Assembly (NCBI GenBank): GCA_002862085.1
Contig: PKCK01000103.1
Location: forward strand, 1-41,615
Direction: 5' to 3'
Origin: Planctomycetota bacterium
GTDB lineage: Bacteria; Planctomycetota; UBA1135; GCA-002686595
DNA length: 41,615 nt
The position numbers and the translations under genes were made by a program. The notes under the pieces were generated by a model that ran no database searches, had not been told where the DNA came from, and worked only from the letters and a program-made list of their open reading frames with translations. Below, piece by piece: positions 1 through 8,177 of the stretch (the stretch's first letter is position 1; every line of letters begins with the position of its first letter).

Positions 1-567
1 GGACTCGGCCTCGTTGCGCGTGATCCCCGCGCTGGCGAGGACGCGCCTCGCGCGCGCCGACGCGTCGAACTCGACCGGGAGCGTGACGATCTGGAAGAGC
101 ACCGTGAGGGCGAGCAGACCGACACCGACGAGGAGGAGCGCCTCGCCGGCGGTGCCGTGCATGACGAGGCCGAGCATCAGGGGCCAGACGTAGGCCCGGG
201 ACCCGAACTGGACCGCTGGCACGATGGCGGAGCGCATCCGCAGCCAGGAGTAGTCGGTCACGTCCTGCAGAGCGTGACCCGCCTCGTGGGCTCCCACCGC
301 GACGGCCGAGATGCTGCGCCCGTCATGGACGTCCGGCGACAGGCGCAGGGTCTTCGTCCGCGGGTCGTAGTGATCGGTCAAGAACCCTCCGACGCGCTCG
401 ATCGTCACGTCCGCGCCGCCTGCGCGGCAGACCGCGGCAGCGGCCTGGGCCCCGGTCATGCGGCTCTGGACGCCGACGCTCTGGTACTTGAGGAAGGTGC
501 TCTTGACCTTCGCGGAGGCCCAGAGCCCGAGGAGCAGCCCAGGGGCCAGGAAGAGGAGGTACGCCAT
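1..567 (-). CDS. YugP-type membrane zinc metallopeptidase (3' end cut off by window edge)
   Basis: Membrane-bound neutral zinc metallopeptidase of the YugP/Zn_peptidase_2 family; its substrate is generally unknown. I translated the minus strand from ATG at 567. The N-terminus MAYLLFLAPGLLLGLWASAK is a membrane segment. It is followed by a soluble stretch with conserved phrases (YDPRTKTLRLS near residues 59-69) and the zinc motif HEAGH at about residues 93-97. Two further hydrophobic segments then follow, roughly residues 118-160. The conserved VEFDASARA block after the last helix fits this family well. The frame is open for 189 codons and runs off the window at base 1; the family is usually about 220-230 residues, so only a short C-terminus is missing. 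An AAGGG sequence lies just upstream of the ATG as a possible ribosome site. It is transcribed divergently from the cysteine desulfurase. Confidence 0.9.
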   Translation of the reverse strand, partial: MAYLLFLAPGLLLGLWASAKVKSTFLKYQSVGVQSRMTGAQAAAAVCRAGGADVTIERVGGFLTDHYDPRTKTLRLSPDVHDGRSISAVAVGAHEAGHALQDVTDYSWLRMRSAIVPAVQFGSRAYVWPLMLGLVMHGTAGEALLLVGVGLLALTVLFQIVTLPVEFDASARARRVLASAGITRNEAES

Positions 568-691
568 CGCACCCTTGATTAGGGGGTCGGAGCGGACGAT
601 TCCAGGGGAGAGCCCGGCGCGGCCGGACCGTTGACCATCGCGGGCTCCGCCTCGGGTCCAATGGAGAGGTGGGCCGAGGGCCCCCTCACCG

Positions 692-1876
692 ATGAAGCTG
701 CACTTCGACTGCAACGCCACGACCGCGGCCTCGATGGAGGTCGTCGAGGCCATGCTCCCCTGGCTCTCCCGCCCGGGCGCGAACCCCTCCGCCACCCACC
801 CCGCCGGCCGCGAAGCCGCGCGCGCGGTGCAGCGCGCGAGGGACCAGGTCGCCGCGCTCATCGGAGCGCGCCGGGCCGCGGACATCGTGTTCACCTCCTG
901 CGGCTCCGAGAGCACCGCGACCGCCTTCCACGCGGCTCGGCACCGCGCGGACGCCGCCGGCCGTCCGCAGCGGGCGGTCATCTCCGCGGCGGAGCACAGC
1001 GCGACGAAGAAAGCCGCCGCTGCGCGCTTCGGCGACGCGGTCACGACGGTGCCGGTGGACGCGGGCGGCGCCCTCGACCGGGACGCCTTGAGCGCGGAGC
1101 TCGCGGCGGGCGACGTCGCCATCGTCTCGGTCATCCTCCTCAACAACGAGACCGGCGTGATCTCCGATCTCGACGGCCTGGGCGAGGAGTGCCGCGCGGC
1201 CGGCGCGCTGCTGTACGTCGACGCCGTGCAGGCGCCGGCGAAGATGTCCATCGACGTCGAGCGCATCGGCTGCGACCTGCTCGGCCTGTCGGGCCACAAG
1301 TTCCATGGCCCGCGGGGCGTCGGCGTGCTCCACGTCTCGGGCGACACCGATCTGCCTGCACTGATCGTCGGCGGCCCGCAGGAGGGCGAGCGACGCGCCG
1401 GGACCGAGAACGTCCCGGGCATCGTCGGCTTCGGCGTCGCCGCCGAGCGGGCAGCGGAGCGCGCGACCTGCGCGCAGGCGCGCGCGGAGATCTCGGCGCG
1501 GCGCGACCGGTTGGAGAGTCTGATCCTCGATGGGTGCCCGGGCTCGTCGATCAACGGGGACACCACCCGCCGCGCGCCGAACACGACCAACATCGGGTTC
1601 GACCTCGGAGGCACGGGCCTCGACGCGACTGCGCTGCTCGCGCTGCTCCATGACCAGGGAATCGAGGTGAGCGCGGGATCGGCCTGCAATTCCTCGCGGA
1701 TGGCCCCCTCCGCGGTGCTCCTCGCGATGGGTCGGAGCGAGGCGCGGGCAGCCTCCGCGCTGCGGCTGTCCCTGGCCCACCAGGGCACTCCGGACGCGAC
1801 GTCCATGGCCGACGCGGAGCGTTGTGCCGCGGCCGTGATCGAGGCCCACGCGCAGGTCCAGGCGCTGATCCGGTGA
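692..1876 (+). CDS. Cysteine desulfurase (NifS/IscS-like, class V aminotransferase)
   Basis: PLP enzyme that takes sulfur from L-cysteine to form a protein persulfide for iron-sulfur cluster, thiamine or tRNA thiolation pathways. The 394-residue length is standard. The N-terminal FDCNATT motif, the AEHSA histidine (H102), the PLP-binding lysine K203 in LSGHKFHGPRG, GGPQEGERRAGTEN at 228-240, and the catalytic cysteine C332 in SAGSACNSS are all present, so the enzyme should be active. The ATG at 692 puts the conserved N-terminal beta strand at residue 3, so no earlier start is needed. The gene stands alone: no IscU, IscA, Suf or MnmA gene is adjacent. A frataxin-like gene (18411) and two Fe-S-type enzymes occur further along the window. 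Whether it is the housekeeping IscS or a specialised copy cannot be told from sequence alone. Confidence 0.93.
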   Translation: MKLHFDCNATTAASMEVVEAMLPWLSRPGANPSATHPAGREAARAVQRARDQVAALIGARRAADIVFTSCGSESTATAFHAARHRADAAGRPQRAVISAAEHSATKKAAAARFGDAVTTVPVDAGGALDRDALSAELAAGDVAIVSVILLNNETGVISDLDGLGEECRAAGALLYVDAVQAPAKMSIDVERIGCDLLGLSGHKFHGPRGVGVLHVSGDTDLPALIVGGPQEGERRAGTENVPGIVGFGVAAERAAERATCAQARAEISARRDRLESLILDGCPGSSINGDTTRRAPNTTNIGFDLGGTGLDATALLALLHDQGIEVSAGSACNSSRMAPSAVLLAMGRSEARAASALRLSLAHQGTPDATSMADAERCAAAVIEAHAQVQALIR

Positions 1877-1955
1877 CCCAGCGCGGGAGCGCTCCGTCGA
1901 CGAGCCCCATGCGGGCCTTAGCTGGGTATCCTTTCGAGCCGATAACTCCTACGCC

Positions 1956-2498
1956 ATGGCGAAGCAGAAGACCTTCACGACCCGCGTCTCCGGCCTGATC
2001 CGGCCCGTCCACGTCGTCCTCGACGAGGAAGGCAAGGAGCTCGGCCGTATCCAGGTCTTCCGGAACCGCCTCGGAATGATCGTGAAAGGCGTCTGGACGC
2101 CCTCGAAAGGCGAGATCCTGGAGTTCCGACGCCAGCCGGGCCTCCTGAGGGCCCAGTTCGCCTGCTGGACCGAGGCCCGCGAGTGGCTCGGCGCCACGAT
2201 CCGGCCGGGCTTCCTGCGCAGGACGATCGAGATGTGGACCGGCGGCAAGCCCATGCGCCTCGTGCCCCGCGTGGAATCCGGGCGCGGATGGCGCATCGTC
2301 GGCGCCAAGAGCGGCGTGGTCGCCCAGGTGACCTACCCCTGGTTCGGACGGAACGCCCGGCTCGAGACCTTCCGCAAGATCGACATGGAGCTGCTGCTCT
2401 TCGCGTATTTCATCGGCGGCCTCGCCACCTGGGAGAGCGCGGCGCCCACCTCGCTCGAGGCCGTGGACCGCGGCGCGCCCGCGGCCGCCCGCGGCTGA
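1956..2498 (+). CDS. Conserved-looking protein of unknown function, possible LURP1/scramblase-like fold
   Basis: A 180-residue protein that I do not firmly recognise. It lacks a signal peptide and is basic and rich in beta-strand-like alternation (VHVVLDEEGKELGRIQVFRN, WRIVGAKSGVVAQVTYPWFG). The pattern of a strand ending in GKELG, a later GWRI.GAKSGVV.QV block and a terminal hydrophobic helix (MELLLFAYFIGGLATWE, about residues 149-165) recalls the tubby-like/LURP-one/phospholipid-scramblase barrel with its buried C-terminal helix. That is inference from shape, not a motif match. The final 15 residues are low-complexity. The ATG at 1956 is the natural start: TAACTC lies eight bases upstream and TATCCT further up, and there is no Shine-Dalgarno sequence. 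It is transcribed alone after the cysteine desulfurase and before a strong hairpin. Confidence 0.7.
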   Translation: MAKQKTFTTRVSGLIRPVHVVLDEEGKELGRIQVFRNRLGMIVKGVWTPSKGEILEFRRQPGLLRAQFACWTEAREWLGATIRPGFLRRTIEMWTGGKPMRLVPRVESGRGWRIVGAKSGVVAQVTYPWFGRNARLETFRKIDMELLLFAYFIGGLATWESAAPTSLEAVDRGAPAAARG

Positions 2499-2560
2499 TT
2501 CACGGCGGAGCGCCTCACCCGCGGGACCCGGCCGGAAGAGGCGTCAATCCACCGCACCCG

Positions 2561-2593
2561 ACGCCCCGGGGCCTCTGAGGGGCCCCGGGGCGT
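2561..2593 (+). terminator. Perfect 13-bp GC hairpin after the gene ending at 2498
   Basis: ACGCCCCGGGGCC at 2561-2573 is exactly complementary to GGCCCCGGGGCGT at 2581-2593, with a seven-base loop. It lies 62 bases past the stop codon. No T-tract follows, so it may act as a GC-only terminator, an RNA-end stabiliser, or both. Confidence 0.55.
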
Positions 2594-2788
2594 GGCGTTC
2601 CAGGCCATACCGCCCCCGAACATTCTTCCGGACGACCGGGAAGACGCAGTCGGAACCTCCGTCCCAGCCTCACGCGGCCAGGCGGAATCATCCGATCACT
2701 CCCCCTGGCCCCGCTCCGCCCCGGCCCGGGCGCTCCGCGCCCTGCAGCCCTCCCAGGGGCCCCCTCGCTCACGCGATCCTCCGACGCC

Positions 2789-4774
2789 ATGAAGCCCTTC
2801 TTCGTTCTCCTCCTGGTCGCCGCCGCTGCCGGCAGCCTTTTCCTGGCCCTGAACAAGGACGCCCCTGGCCCCGCCCAGGACGACCCCGGCCGTGTCGCTT
2901 ACGAGGCGCCCGAGGAGGACACCACCGCGCCGTCGGTGGAGGACGTGCCCGACCTCTCCCCCGTCGATACCGGCGACGATCGTGAGAACGTGGCTCCGGA
3001 GGTCGCGAGCACCCTCGCCGACGCCACGCCCATGACGACCCTCGCCGGCTACGGCGACCTCACCGGCAAGGTCACGGACGCTGGCGGCGCGGGGCTCTCG
3101 GGTGCCCAGGTCACGCTGACCATCTTCGGCAGCCAGTCCTTCAACTTCTTCGAGGACGTCGACCGCTCGAAGGACGTCACCACCGGCACGGACGAGGAGG
3201 GCCGCTTCATGTTCCGCCGCGTGCCCATCCGGGAGGGCTACAGCCTCATCGCGACGCACCCCGACTTCAGCCGCACCGAGCTGGCGGGCGTCTTCGTCCG
3301 CGACGGGGAGGTCACCGAGTCCGCCGACATCGTCATGGGCAAGGGCCGCGCGCTTCGCGGCCGGATCACGGACTCCAGCGGCTCCCCGGTCCCCGGGGCG
3401 CGCCTCGTCCTCAACCAGGACATGTTCGGCGCCTCCTTCGAGGGCGGCTCCCGCGTCGACCAGCTCGAGACGTCCTCGGACGAACAGGGCGGGTACGAGT
3501 TCTCGAACGTCGCGCCCCAGCAGAACTACGCGCTGACCGTCGTCGCGGAGGGCTACGGCAAGGTCATCCTCCCGACCATCGCGGTGCTCGAGACGGAAGA
3601 CACCGTGAAGGACATCGTCCTCGAGGTCGCGTCGCTCCTCGCGGGCCAGGTCATCTCCCAGAGCGGTGAGCCGATCGAGGGCGTCTCCGTCGAAGCGTGG
3701 GCCATGGACCAGACCAAGCGCAACGTGCACACGAAGGCCAAATCCCTCGAGGACGGCTCCTTCGAGTTCACCGACGTGCCCCCCGGCCAGTACCAGCTCG
3801 TGGCGCGCCACCCGATGTACGCCGCGAACGCTCGCGAGCGCGCCGAGGCCGGCGAAGTCAACGTGACGATCACGCTCGAGCAGCTTCCAGCCATCTCCGG
3901 CCGGCTCGTGGACGCGTCCACCGGGGCGCCCCTCGCCCGGGGCGTCGTCCAGCTGCGCGCCGCGATCGTCGGCTCGCAGAACGGCCAGACCCAGGCCCTG
4001 AAGAACACCAGCGTCAAGATCGACAACCCCCAAGGTCGTTTCACGATCGTGTCGCCCAAGGCCGGCACCTACCTCGTCGAGGGCAAGGCCTCCGGCTTCG
4101 CGGACACCTACTCGGAGACCTTCGAGACGGTCATGGGCCAGGACATGACGGACATCATCGTCCGCATGACGCGCGGCGGCACGATCGTCGGGCGCGTGAT
4201 GGACGACGCGGGCCAACCGATCCAGGGCGCCGTGGTCGAGAGCCACGACGAGGTCTGGTCCGACGACGCCTTCATGCGAGTGCTCGGCGACATCGGCGAC
4301 GGGAGCGAGAAGTCCGCACGCACCGGAGCGGACGGAACGTTCGAGCTCTCGGGGCTGACTCCCGCCAACTACCAGCTCCTCGTCCGCCACAAGGACTACG
4401 CCCAGGCGAAGGTCACAGGCCTCATCGTCGCCGAGGGCCAGGAACTGCGCGCCAGCGACGCCATCCTCCCGCGGGGCGGCATCGTCAGCGGCGTGGTCTA
4501 CGGCCCGGGCGGCTCGCCCCTCGCGGGCGCCCAGGTGAAGATGTTCCCGACGACTCCTGCGGGGCGGACCCACACCGTCGTCACCGAGAGCAACGGCTCG
4601 TTCGAGATCCGGAGCGTCCGTGAGGGCGGGTACAAGATCCACGCGACCCGTCGACGGAGCTCTGGCGACAACCCCTTCATGGAGAACCTCGACCTGAAGG
4701 ACACCCAGCGCGAGATCAACGTGCGCAACGGGCAAACCCTCGGCGGGCAGGAGTTCCGTCTGAAGGACCACTGA
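2789..4774 (+). CDS. Secreted or membrane-anchored protein with six carboxypeptidase-regulatory-like beta-sandwich units
   Basis: A 661-residue extracytoplasmic protein. The N-terminus MKPFFVLLLVAAAAGSLFLA is a signal peptide or anchor. An acidic linker (about 25-90) precedes six tandem beta-sandwich units near 91-185, 187-281, 283-366, 368-464, 465-562 and 565-661. Each unit opens with a G.V.D..G.P..GA.V.. pattern and carries a D..G.F....V..G.Y.L.A.. core. This is the CarboxypepD_reg/CnaB-like signature, known as a structural or adhesive module without catalysis. No enzyme domain accompanies the repeats, so the role is probably envelope structure, adhesion or surface display. It is flanked by hairpins on both sides, so it is probably monocistronic. 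ATG 2789 is the only start that gives a signal peptide. A second, more divergent secreted protein of this general style lies at 15428. Confidence 0.85.
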   Translation: MKPFFVLLLVAAAAGSLFLALNKDAPGPAQDDPGRVAYEAPEEDTTAPSVEDVPDLSPVDTGDDRENVAPEVASTLADATPMTTLAGYGDLTGKVTDAGGAGLSGAQVTLTIFGSQSFNFFEDVDRSKDVTTGTDEEGRFMFRRVPIREGYSLIATHPDFSRTELAGVFVRDGEVTESADIVMGKGRALRGRITDSSGSPVPGARLVLNQDMFGASFEGGSRVDQLETSSDEQGGYEFSNVAPQQNYALTVVAEGYGKVILPTIAVLETEDTVKDIVLEVASLLAGQVISQSGEPIEGVSVEAWAMDQTKRNVHTKAKSLEDGSFEFTDVPPGQYQLVARHPMYAANARERAEAGEVNVTITLEQLPAISGRLVDASTGAPLARGVVQLRAAIVGSQNGQTQALKNTSVKIDNPQGRFTIVSPKAGTYLVEGKASGFADTYSETFETVMGQDMTDIIVRMTRGGTIVGRVMDDAGQPIQGAVVESHDEVWSDDAFMRVLGDIGDGSEKSARTGADGTFELSGLTPANYQLLVRHKDYAQAKVTGLIVAEGQELRASDAILPRGGIVSGVVYGPGGSPLAGAQVKMFPTTPAGRTHTVVTESNGSFEIRSVREGGYKIHATRRRSSGDNPFMENLDLKDTQREINVRNGQTLGGQEFRLKDH

Positions 4775-4795
4775 TCGCGTGCGCGTGCGCTCCGG

Positions 4796-4837
4796 CGAGC
4801 CGCGGCGAACTCCCCCCCGGGAGCTCGCCGCGGCTCG
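4796..4837 (+). terminator. Strong hairpin terminator after the beta-sandwich gene
   Basis: CGAGCCGCGGCGA at 4796-4808 pairs exactly with TCGCCGCGGCTCG at 4825-4837. The inner bases extend the stem across one mismatch (CTCCC with GGGAG). The stem begins 22 bases after the stop at 4774 and is followed by TCTCGTTTCC, a mildly T-rich tail. It separates the secreted protein gene from the sulfatase. Confidence 0.75.
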
Positions 4838-4866
4838 TCTCGTTTCCACCGGGGACGATCGCCGTC

Positions 4867-4872
4867 TAGGCT
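4867..4872 (+). promoter_or_regulatory. Putative -10 element TAGGCT, 8 nt before the sulfatase start
   Basis: TAGGCT lies eight bases in front of ATG 4881, and no Shine-Dalgarno sequence lies between. It belongs to a set of nine such TANNNT hexamers next to start codons in this window. No clear -35 box is visible. Confidence 0.4.
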
Positions 4873-4880
4873 CCCCTCCC

Positions 4881-6317
4881 ATGCGCCGCGTCCGAAACCT
4901 CTGCCCACTCCTGCTCCTCGTCGCCTGCGCGTCGACCTCCGGCGACGTGGCCTCGTCCAAGCCGCGTCCCTGCCGCGGCGTCGTCCTGCTCCTCGCCGAC
5001 GACCTCGGAGCCGGGGAGCTGAGCAGCGCGGGCCACCCTCACATCGCCACCCCCCATCTCGACGCTCTCGCGAGGGACGGCCTGACCCTCACGCGTTTCA
5101 ACGCCGCCGCGCCGGTGTGTTCGCCGACGCGGGCGAGCGTGCTGACCGGCCGCCACCCCGTCCGCACGACCACCTTCGCGTGGGGCCATGATCTCCCCCC
5201 GGCCGAGACGACGCTCCCCGAGCTCCTCACAGCCCGCGGGGTCCGCACGGCGCACTTCGGGAAGTGGCATCTCGGCTCCGTGCGCGCTGGCCTGCCCACC
5301 TCCCCCGGCGGTCAGGGGTACGCGACCTGGGCCGCCGCGCCGAACTTCTTCGACCTCGACCCCGACCTCTCCGTGAACGGCCGGGTCGTCTCCCACGAGG
5401 GCGAGGGCTCCGAGGTGATCACCGCGCGCGCGCTCTCGTTCCTGCGCGAGGTCGCCGACGCTGATACGCCCTTCTTCGTGACGATCTGGTTCGGTAGTCC
5501 CCACAACCCCCACGAGGCGCTGCCCGAGGACCTCGCTGCGCAGGCCGCCGCGCCCGAGTCGGCGCGGGCTTACTGCGCGGAGATCGCCGCCGTGGACCGC
5601 TGCGTGGGTCGCGTCCGCGCCGAGCTCGAGACCCTCGGCGTCGCGGACGAGACACTGCTCTGGTTCACCAGCGACAACGGCCCGCGGCCCCCCAAGGCCC
5701 TCGCGCGCACGGACTCGACGGCGGGCCTGCGCGGCATCAAGGGGACACTCTGGGAAGGAGGCCTGCGCGTGCCGTCGATCCTGCGATGGCCCGCCGCCTC
5801 GCCGCCGGGGCGGACGGTCGACGCGCCCTGCGGAACGATCGACCTGCTCCCCACGATCGCCGCCGCGCTCGACGCGCCGGCGCCGACCGAGGGCCTCGAC
5901 GGGACGAGCCTGCTGCCTCTGCTCTGCGGCGACGCGAACGAGCTCCCGCCTCGCGGCCTCGGGTTCTGGACCGTGCCCGTGCGCGGCCGACCCCAGCACG
6001 GGGACCGGATCCTCGCCGCGATGGCGCGCGGCGAGGCGCACCCCGAAGAGACGCCCCCGAGCGTGGACGCCGAGCTCTTGAGCCGCGAGTCACTCCCCGG
6101 AAGAGCCGCGTGGATCCGGGGGCGGTACAAGCTCCACTCGATCCCGGCCGAAGGCACGCGGCGCCTCGAGCTCTACGACCTCGCAGCCGATCCTGGCGAG
6201 GAGGAGGACCTGGCGGACGCCGAGCCCGAGCTCGCGTCCGAGCTCGCCGCTGAGCTCGAGGCATGGCGGCGGTCGGCCGCCGCGGACGCCCGCGCCCACC
6301 TGGGCGGAAGGCGCTAG
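4881..6317 (+). CDS. Sulfatase, formylglycine type, lipoprotein
   Basis: Exported type I sulfatase that hydrolyses sulfate esters, probably from polysaccharides; the specific substrate cannot be read from sequence. The 478-residue product from ATG 4881 starts with a lipoprotein signal ending in LLLVAC (C16 lipidation site). Next come the metal-binding DD pair at 40-41, the maturation motif CSPTR with C80 as the residue converted to formylglycine, GKWHLG, and a later SDNGPRPP metal site. The Cys-type motif could be matured by an FGE or an anaerobic radical-SAM enzyme; neither lies nearby. An in-frame start at 4779 would add 34 residues running through the upstream hairpin and would bury the signal peptide, so I reject it. 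TAGGCT eight bases before ATG 4881 supports the chosen start. Sulfatases are numerous in Planctomycetota. Confidence 0.93.
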   Translation: MRRVRNLCPLLLLVACASTSGDVASSKPRPCRGVVLLLADDLGAGELSSAGHPHIATPHLDALARDGLTLTRFNAAAPVCSPTRASVLTGRHPVRTTTFAWGHDLPPAETTLPELLTARGVRTAHFGKWHLGSVRAGLPTSPGGQGYATWAAAPNFFDLDPDLSVNGRVVSHEGEGSEVITARALSFLREVADADTPFFVTIWFGSPHNPHEALPEDLAAQAAAPESARAYCAEIAAVDRCVGRVRAELETLGVADETLLWFTSDNGPRPPKALARTDSTAGLRGIKGTLWEGGLRVPSILRWPAASPPGRTVDAPCGTIDLLPTIAAALDAPAPTEGLDGTSLLPLLCGDANELPPRGLGFWTVPVRGRPQHGDRILAAMARGEAHPEETPPSVDAELLSRESLPGRAAWIRGRYKLHSIPAEGTRRLELYDLAADPGEEEDLADAEPELASELAAELEAWRRSAAADARAHLGGRR

Positions 6318-6412
6318 CAGCCGCGGCCCTCGTCCTCCCATCCCCCCGCTCCGCGGAGCCTTCCCCGGCCCGAGGCTGCGGATCGTCCTGGTATACCGGG
6401 CGATTTCCACCG

Positions 6413-7330
6413 ATGCTCTGCGACATGGAGACGGGAGGAGATGGACCCCTCGACGAGCGCGCATGGTCGCGCTGGCTGACCGAGCGCCTCGGCGCGCCGG
6501 TCCGCGTCGACTTCGGCCGCTCTCGAACCGCTCCGGTCCAGGCGCGCGCCGGCCACGACGAACGCGGCGGCCAGGTGTGGGAGATCCGGCTGCACCGGAT
6601 GTTCCGCAGCGCGCCGCTCGACGTCCGCGAGGCGCTCGTGAAGTGGCTCCGGGTCGGACGCCGGGCGACGCGCGCCGGCCCCGTCCTCGACGCGTGGATC
6701 CACGGTGAGCTCGCGAAGCATCCGGCCAGGGCGCGCAGGCTGCGCCTGGAGACCCGCGGCGAGACCCACGATCTCGAGCAGCTCAGCGACGCGCTGTTCA
6801 GTTCCGAGTTCCGCAAGGACTTCGCCCCCCACGGCGACGCTGCGCGTCCGCGCATCTCCTGGGGCCGGCGCGTCGCCAGCAAGTCACGGCGCTCGCTCCG
6901 GCTCGGGAGCTTCGAACCCGAGAGCCGCGTGGTCCGCGTCCACCCGGTGCTCGACCAGGCTGCGGTCCCCGACTGGTTCGTCGTCTTCGTCCTGAAGCAC
7001 GAGTTGCTGCACGCGGCCATCGATGCTTACCGCGATCCGAGCGGGCGCTGGGTGCACCACGGCCCGGAGTTCCGCGCGCGCGAACAGTCGTGGCCGGAGT
7101 ACGAGCCAGCCGTGGCCTGGGAGCGCCGCAACCTCGCGCGACTGATCCGCTCGGCGAGGGAGGGGACGCGGCTCCGTCCGAGGGCCGAGGACCTCGCGCT
7201 GCCGCCCGGGGTCGCCGCGCCGGGGCGGGCACCGCGACGCGAGACGCCGCCCGTCGCGGCACGCAAGCGCCGGATCTCCAGGCGCGAGCACGATGAGTCG
7301 CAGCGGCAAGGGCTGCTGTTCGAGGAGTAG
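6413..7330 (+). CDS. SprT-like / M48-like zinc metallopeptidase domain protein
   Basis: Cytoplasmic protein of 305 residues with the zinc motif HELLH at 196-200. A third candidate ligand follows in HHGPEF (215-220), the arrangement seen in SprT-like and related WSS1/Spartan-type domains. The preceding DWFVVFVLKHELLHAAID stretch is the expected active-site helix. The first 180 residues contain a helical region I do not recognise, and the last 60 are basic and proline/arginine-rich, which could bind DNA or RNA. SprT-like proteins in other organisms cleave DNA-protein crosslinks, but bacterial members are mostly uncharacterised. ATG 6413 and ATG 6425 are both possible; neither has a Shine-Dalgarno sequence. 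The in-frame start at 6263 overlaps the sulfatase end and is unlikely. It converges with the kinase gene, 31 bases away. Confidence 0.8.
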   Translation: MLCDMETGGDGPLDERAWSRWLTERLGAPVRVDFGRSRTAPVQARAGHDERGGQVWEIRLHRMFRSAPLDVREALVKWLRVGRRATRAGPVLDAWIHGELAKHPARARRLRLETRGETHDLEQLSDALFSSEFRKDFAPHGDAARPRISWGRRVASKSRRSLRLGSFEPESRVVRVHPVLDQAAVPDWFVVFVLKHELLHAAIDAYRDPSGRWVHHGPEFRAREQSWPEYEPAVAWERRNLARLIRSAREGTRLRPRAEDLALPPGVAAPGRAPRRETPPVAARKRRISRREHDESQRQGLLFEE

Positions 7331-7361
7331 GGAAGCCGCGCGCGGCCGCCTCGCCGCTCGA

Positions 7362-8096
7362 TCAGTAGCCGCTGCCGCGGGCCGTGTCCTCCTCCGCCGC
7401 GCCGGTCAGGCACGTGCCGAGGATGTTCCCGCCGAGCCCTTCGAGGGCGTTGATCGTCTGCTCGACGTAGTGGCGTGGAGTCTCGCCCAGACGGACCACC
7501 ACGAGGATCCCGTCGGCCATCGCGCCGAGCAGGCTCGCGTCGGAGATCGTCATCGCCTGGGGCGTATCGATCAGGACGTAGGTGAAGCGCTGGCGCAGCG
7601 CGTTGAGCACGGTGCGCATTCGCTCCGACCCGATGAGCTCCGAGGGGTTCCGGGGGAGGGCGCCGGCCCCCATGATCGAGACCCCCTGGACCGATGTCTG
7701 GCGGATGGCCGCGCCGATGGGCAGGGTGCCTCCGAGGACCTCGGTCAGCCCCTGTCGGCGCGGGAGTCCGAGGTACGCCTCGATGGACGGGCCGTGCAGA
7801 TCGCAGTCGAGAACGAGGACCTCCATGCCCGGCAGCTCGGCGAGCGCGAGGGCGAGGTTGAGCGTCGCCACCGACTTGCCCTCGCCCCGGAGGGCGCTGG
7901 TCATGACGAGCGTGTGCGAGGCTCCGTCCGGGTTCATCGCGTGGACCGAGTTCCTCAGCGAGCGGAACTGCTCGGCGATCTGGCCGCGCGGCTTCCTGTG
8001 AACCGCCAGCTCCTCACGCCGGATCGGGGTGTTGCGCGCCTCGTCGGGCTCGGCCGGGAGGAGCCCGCCGGTCTTCTTCTTCGCGTCCGTAGCCAT
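7362..8096 (-). CDS. CpsD/CapB-like P-loop kinase (BY-kinase family), orphan cytoplasmic form
   Basis: A 244-residue P-loop ATPase of the bacterial tyrosine kinase/MinD superfamily, normally controlling exopolysaccharide chain length together with a Wzc-type membrane partner. Visible elements are the EQFRSLRNS helix (42-50), the Walker A motif SALRGEGKS (67-75), the Walker A' motif VLVLDCDLHGPS (D97, D99) and the Walker B motif YVLIDTP. The usual arginine of the A' motif (DxDxR) is a histidine here. The C-terminus ends GSGY, so only one tyrosine is available instead of the usual tyrosine cluster. No polysaccharide export or polymerase gene is near, and no membrane segment is present. It may therefore be a kinase with a distant partner or a non-kinase ATPase of the family. 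ATG 8096 follows the helical-repeat gene by 81 bases on the same strand. Confidence 0.85.
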   Translation of the reverse strand: MATDAKKKTGGLLPAEPDEARNTPIRREELAVHRKPRGQIAEQFRSLRNSVHAMNPDGASHTLVMTSALRGEGKSVATLNLALALAELPGMEVLVLDCDLHGPSIEAYLGLPRRQGLTEVLGGTLPIGAAIRQTSVQGVSIMGAGALPRNPSELIGSERMRTVLNALRQRFTYVLIDTPQAMTISDASLLGAMADGILVVVRLGETPRHYVEQTINALEGLGGNILGTCLTGAAEEDTARGSGY

Positions 8097-8177
8097 GGTC
8101 GTCGTCCATCATCACCATCGGCCTCCGCGGCGGAAGCCTTGACGGTGATTCGGTCCGGAATCCCCCCCAGGGATCGA

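Noticed and set aside
2696..4960. 754-codon minus-strand open frame opposite the six-unit secreted protein
   Set aside because: Antisense to clear beta-sandwich repeats, it crosses two terminator-like hairpins and shows no domain.
6348..6359. 12-bp palindrome GCTCCGCGGAGC after the sulfatase
   Set aside because: Short, with no loop and no T-tract; such palindromes are expected by chance at this GC content.
7335..7346. 12-bp palindrome GCCGCGCGCGGC between the convergent SprT-like and kinase genes
   Set aside because: No loop and no T-tract, so it cannot be called a terminator from sequence alone.
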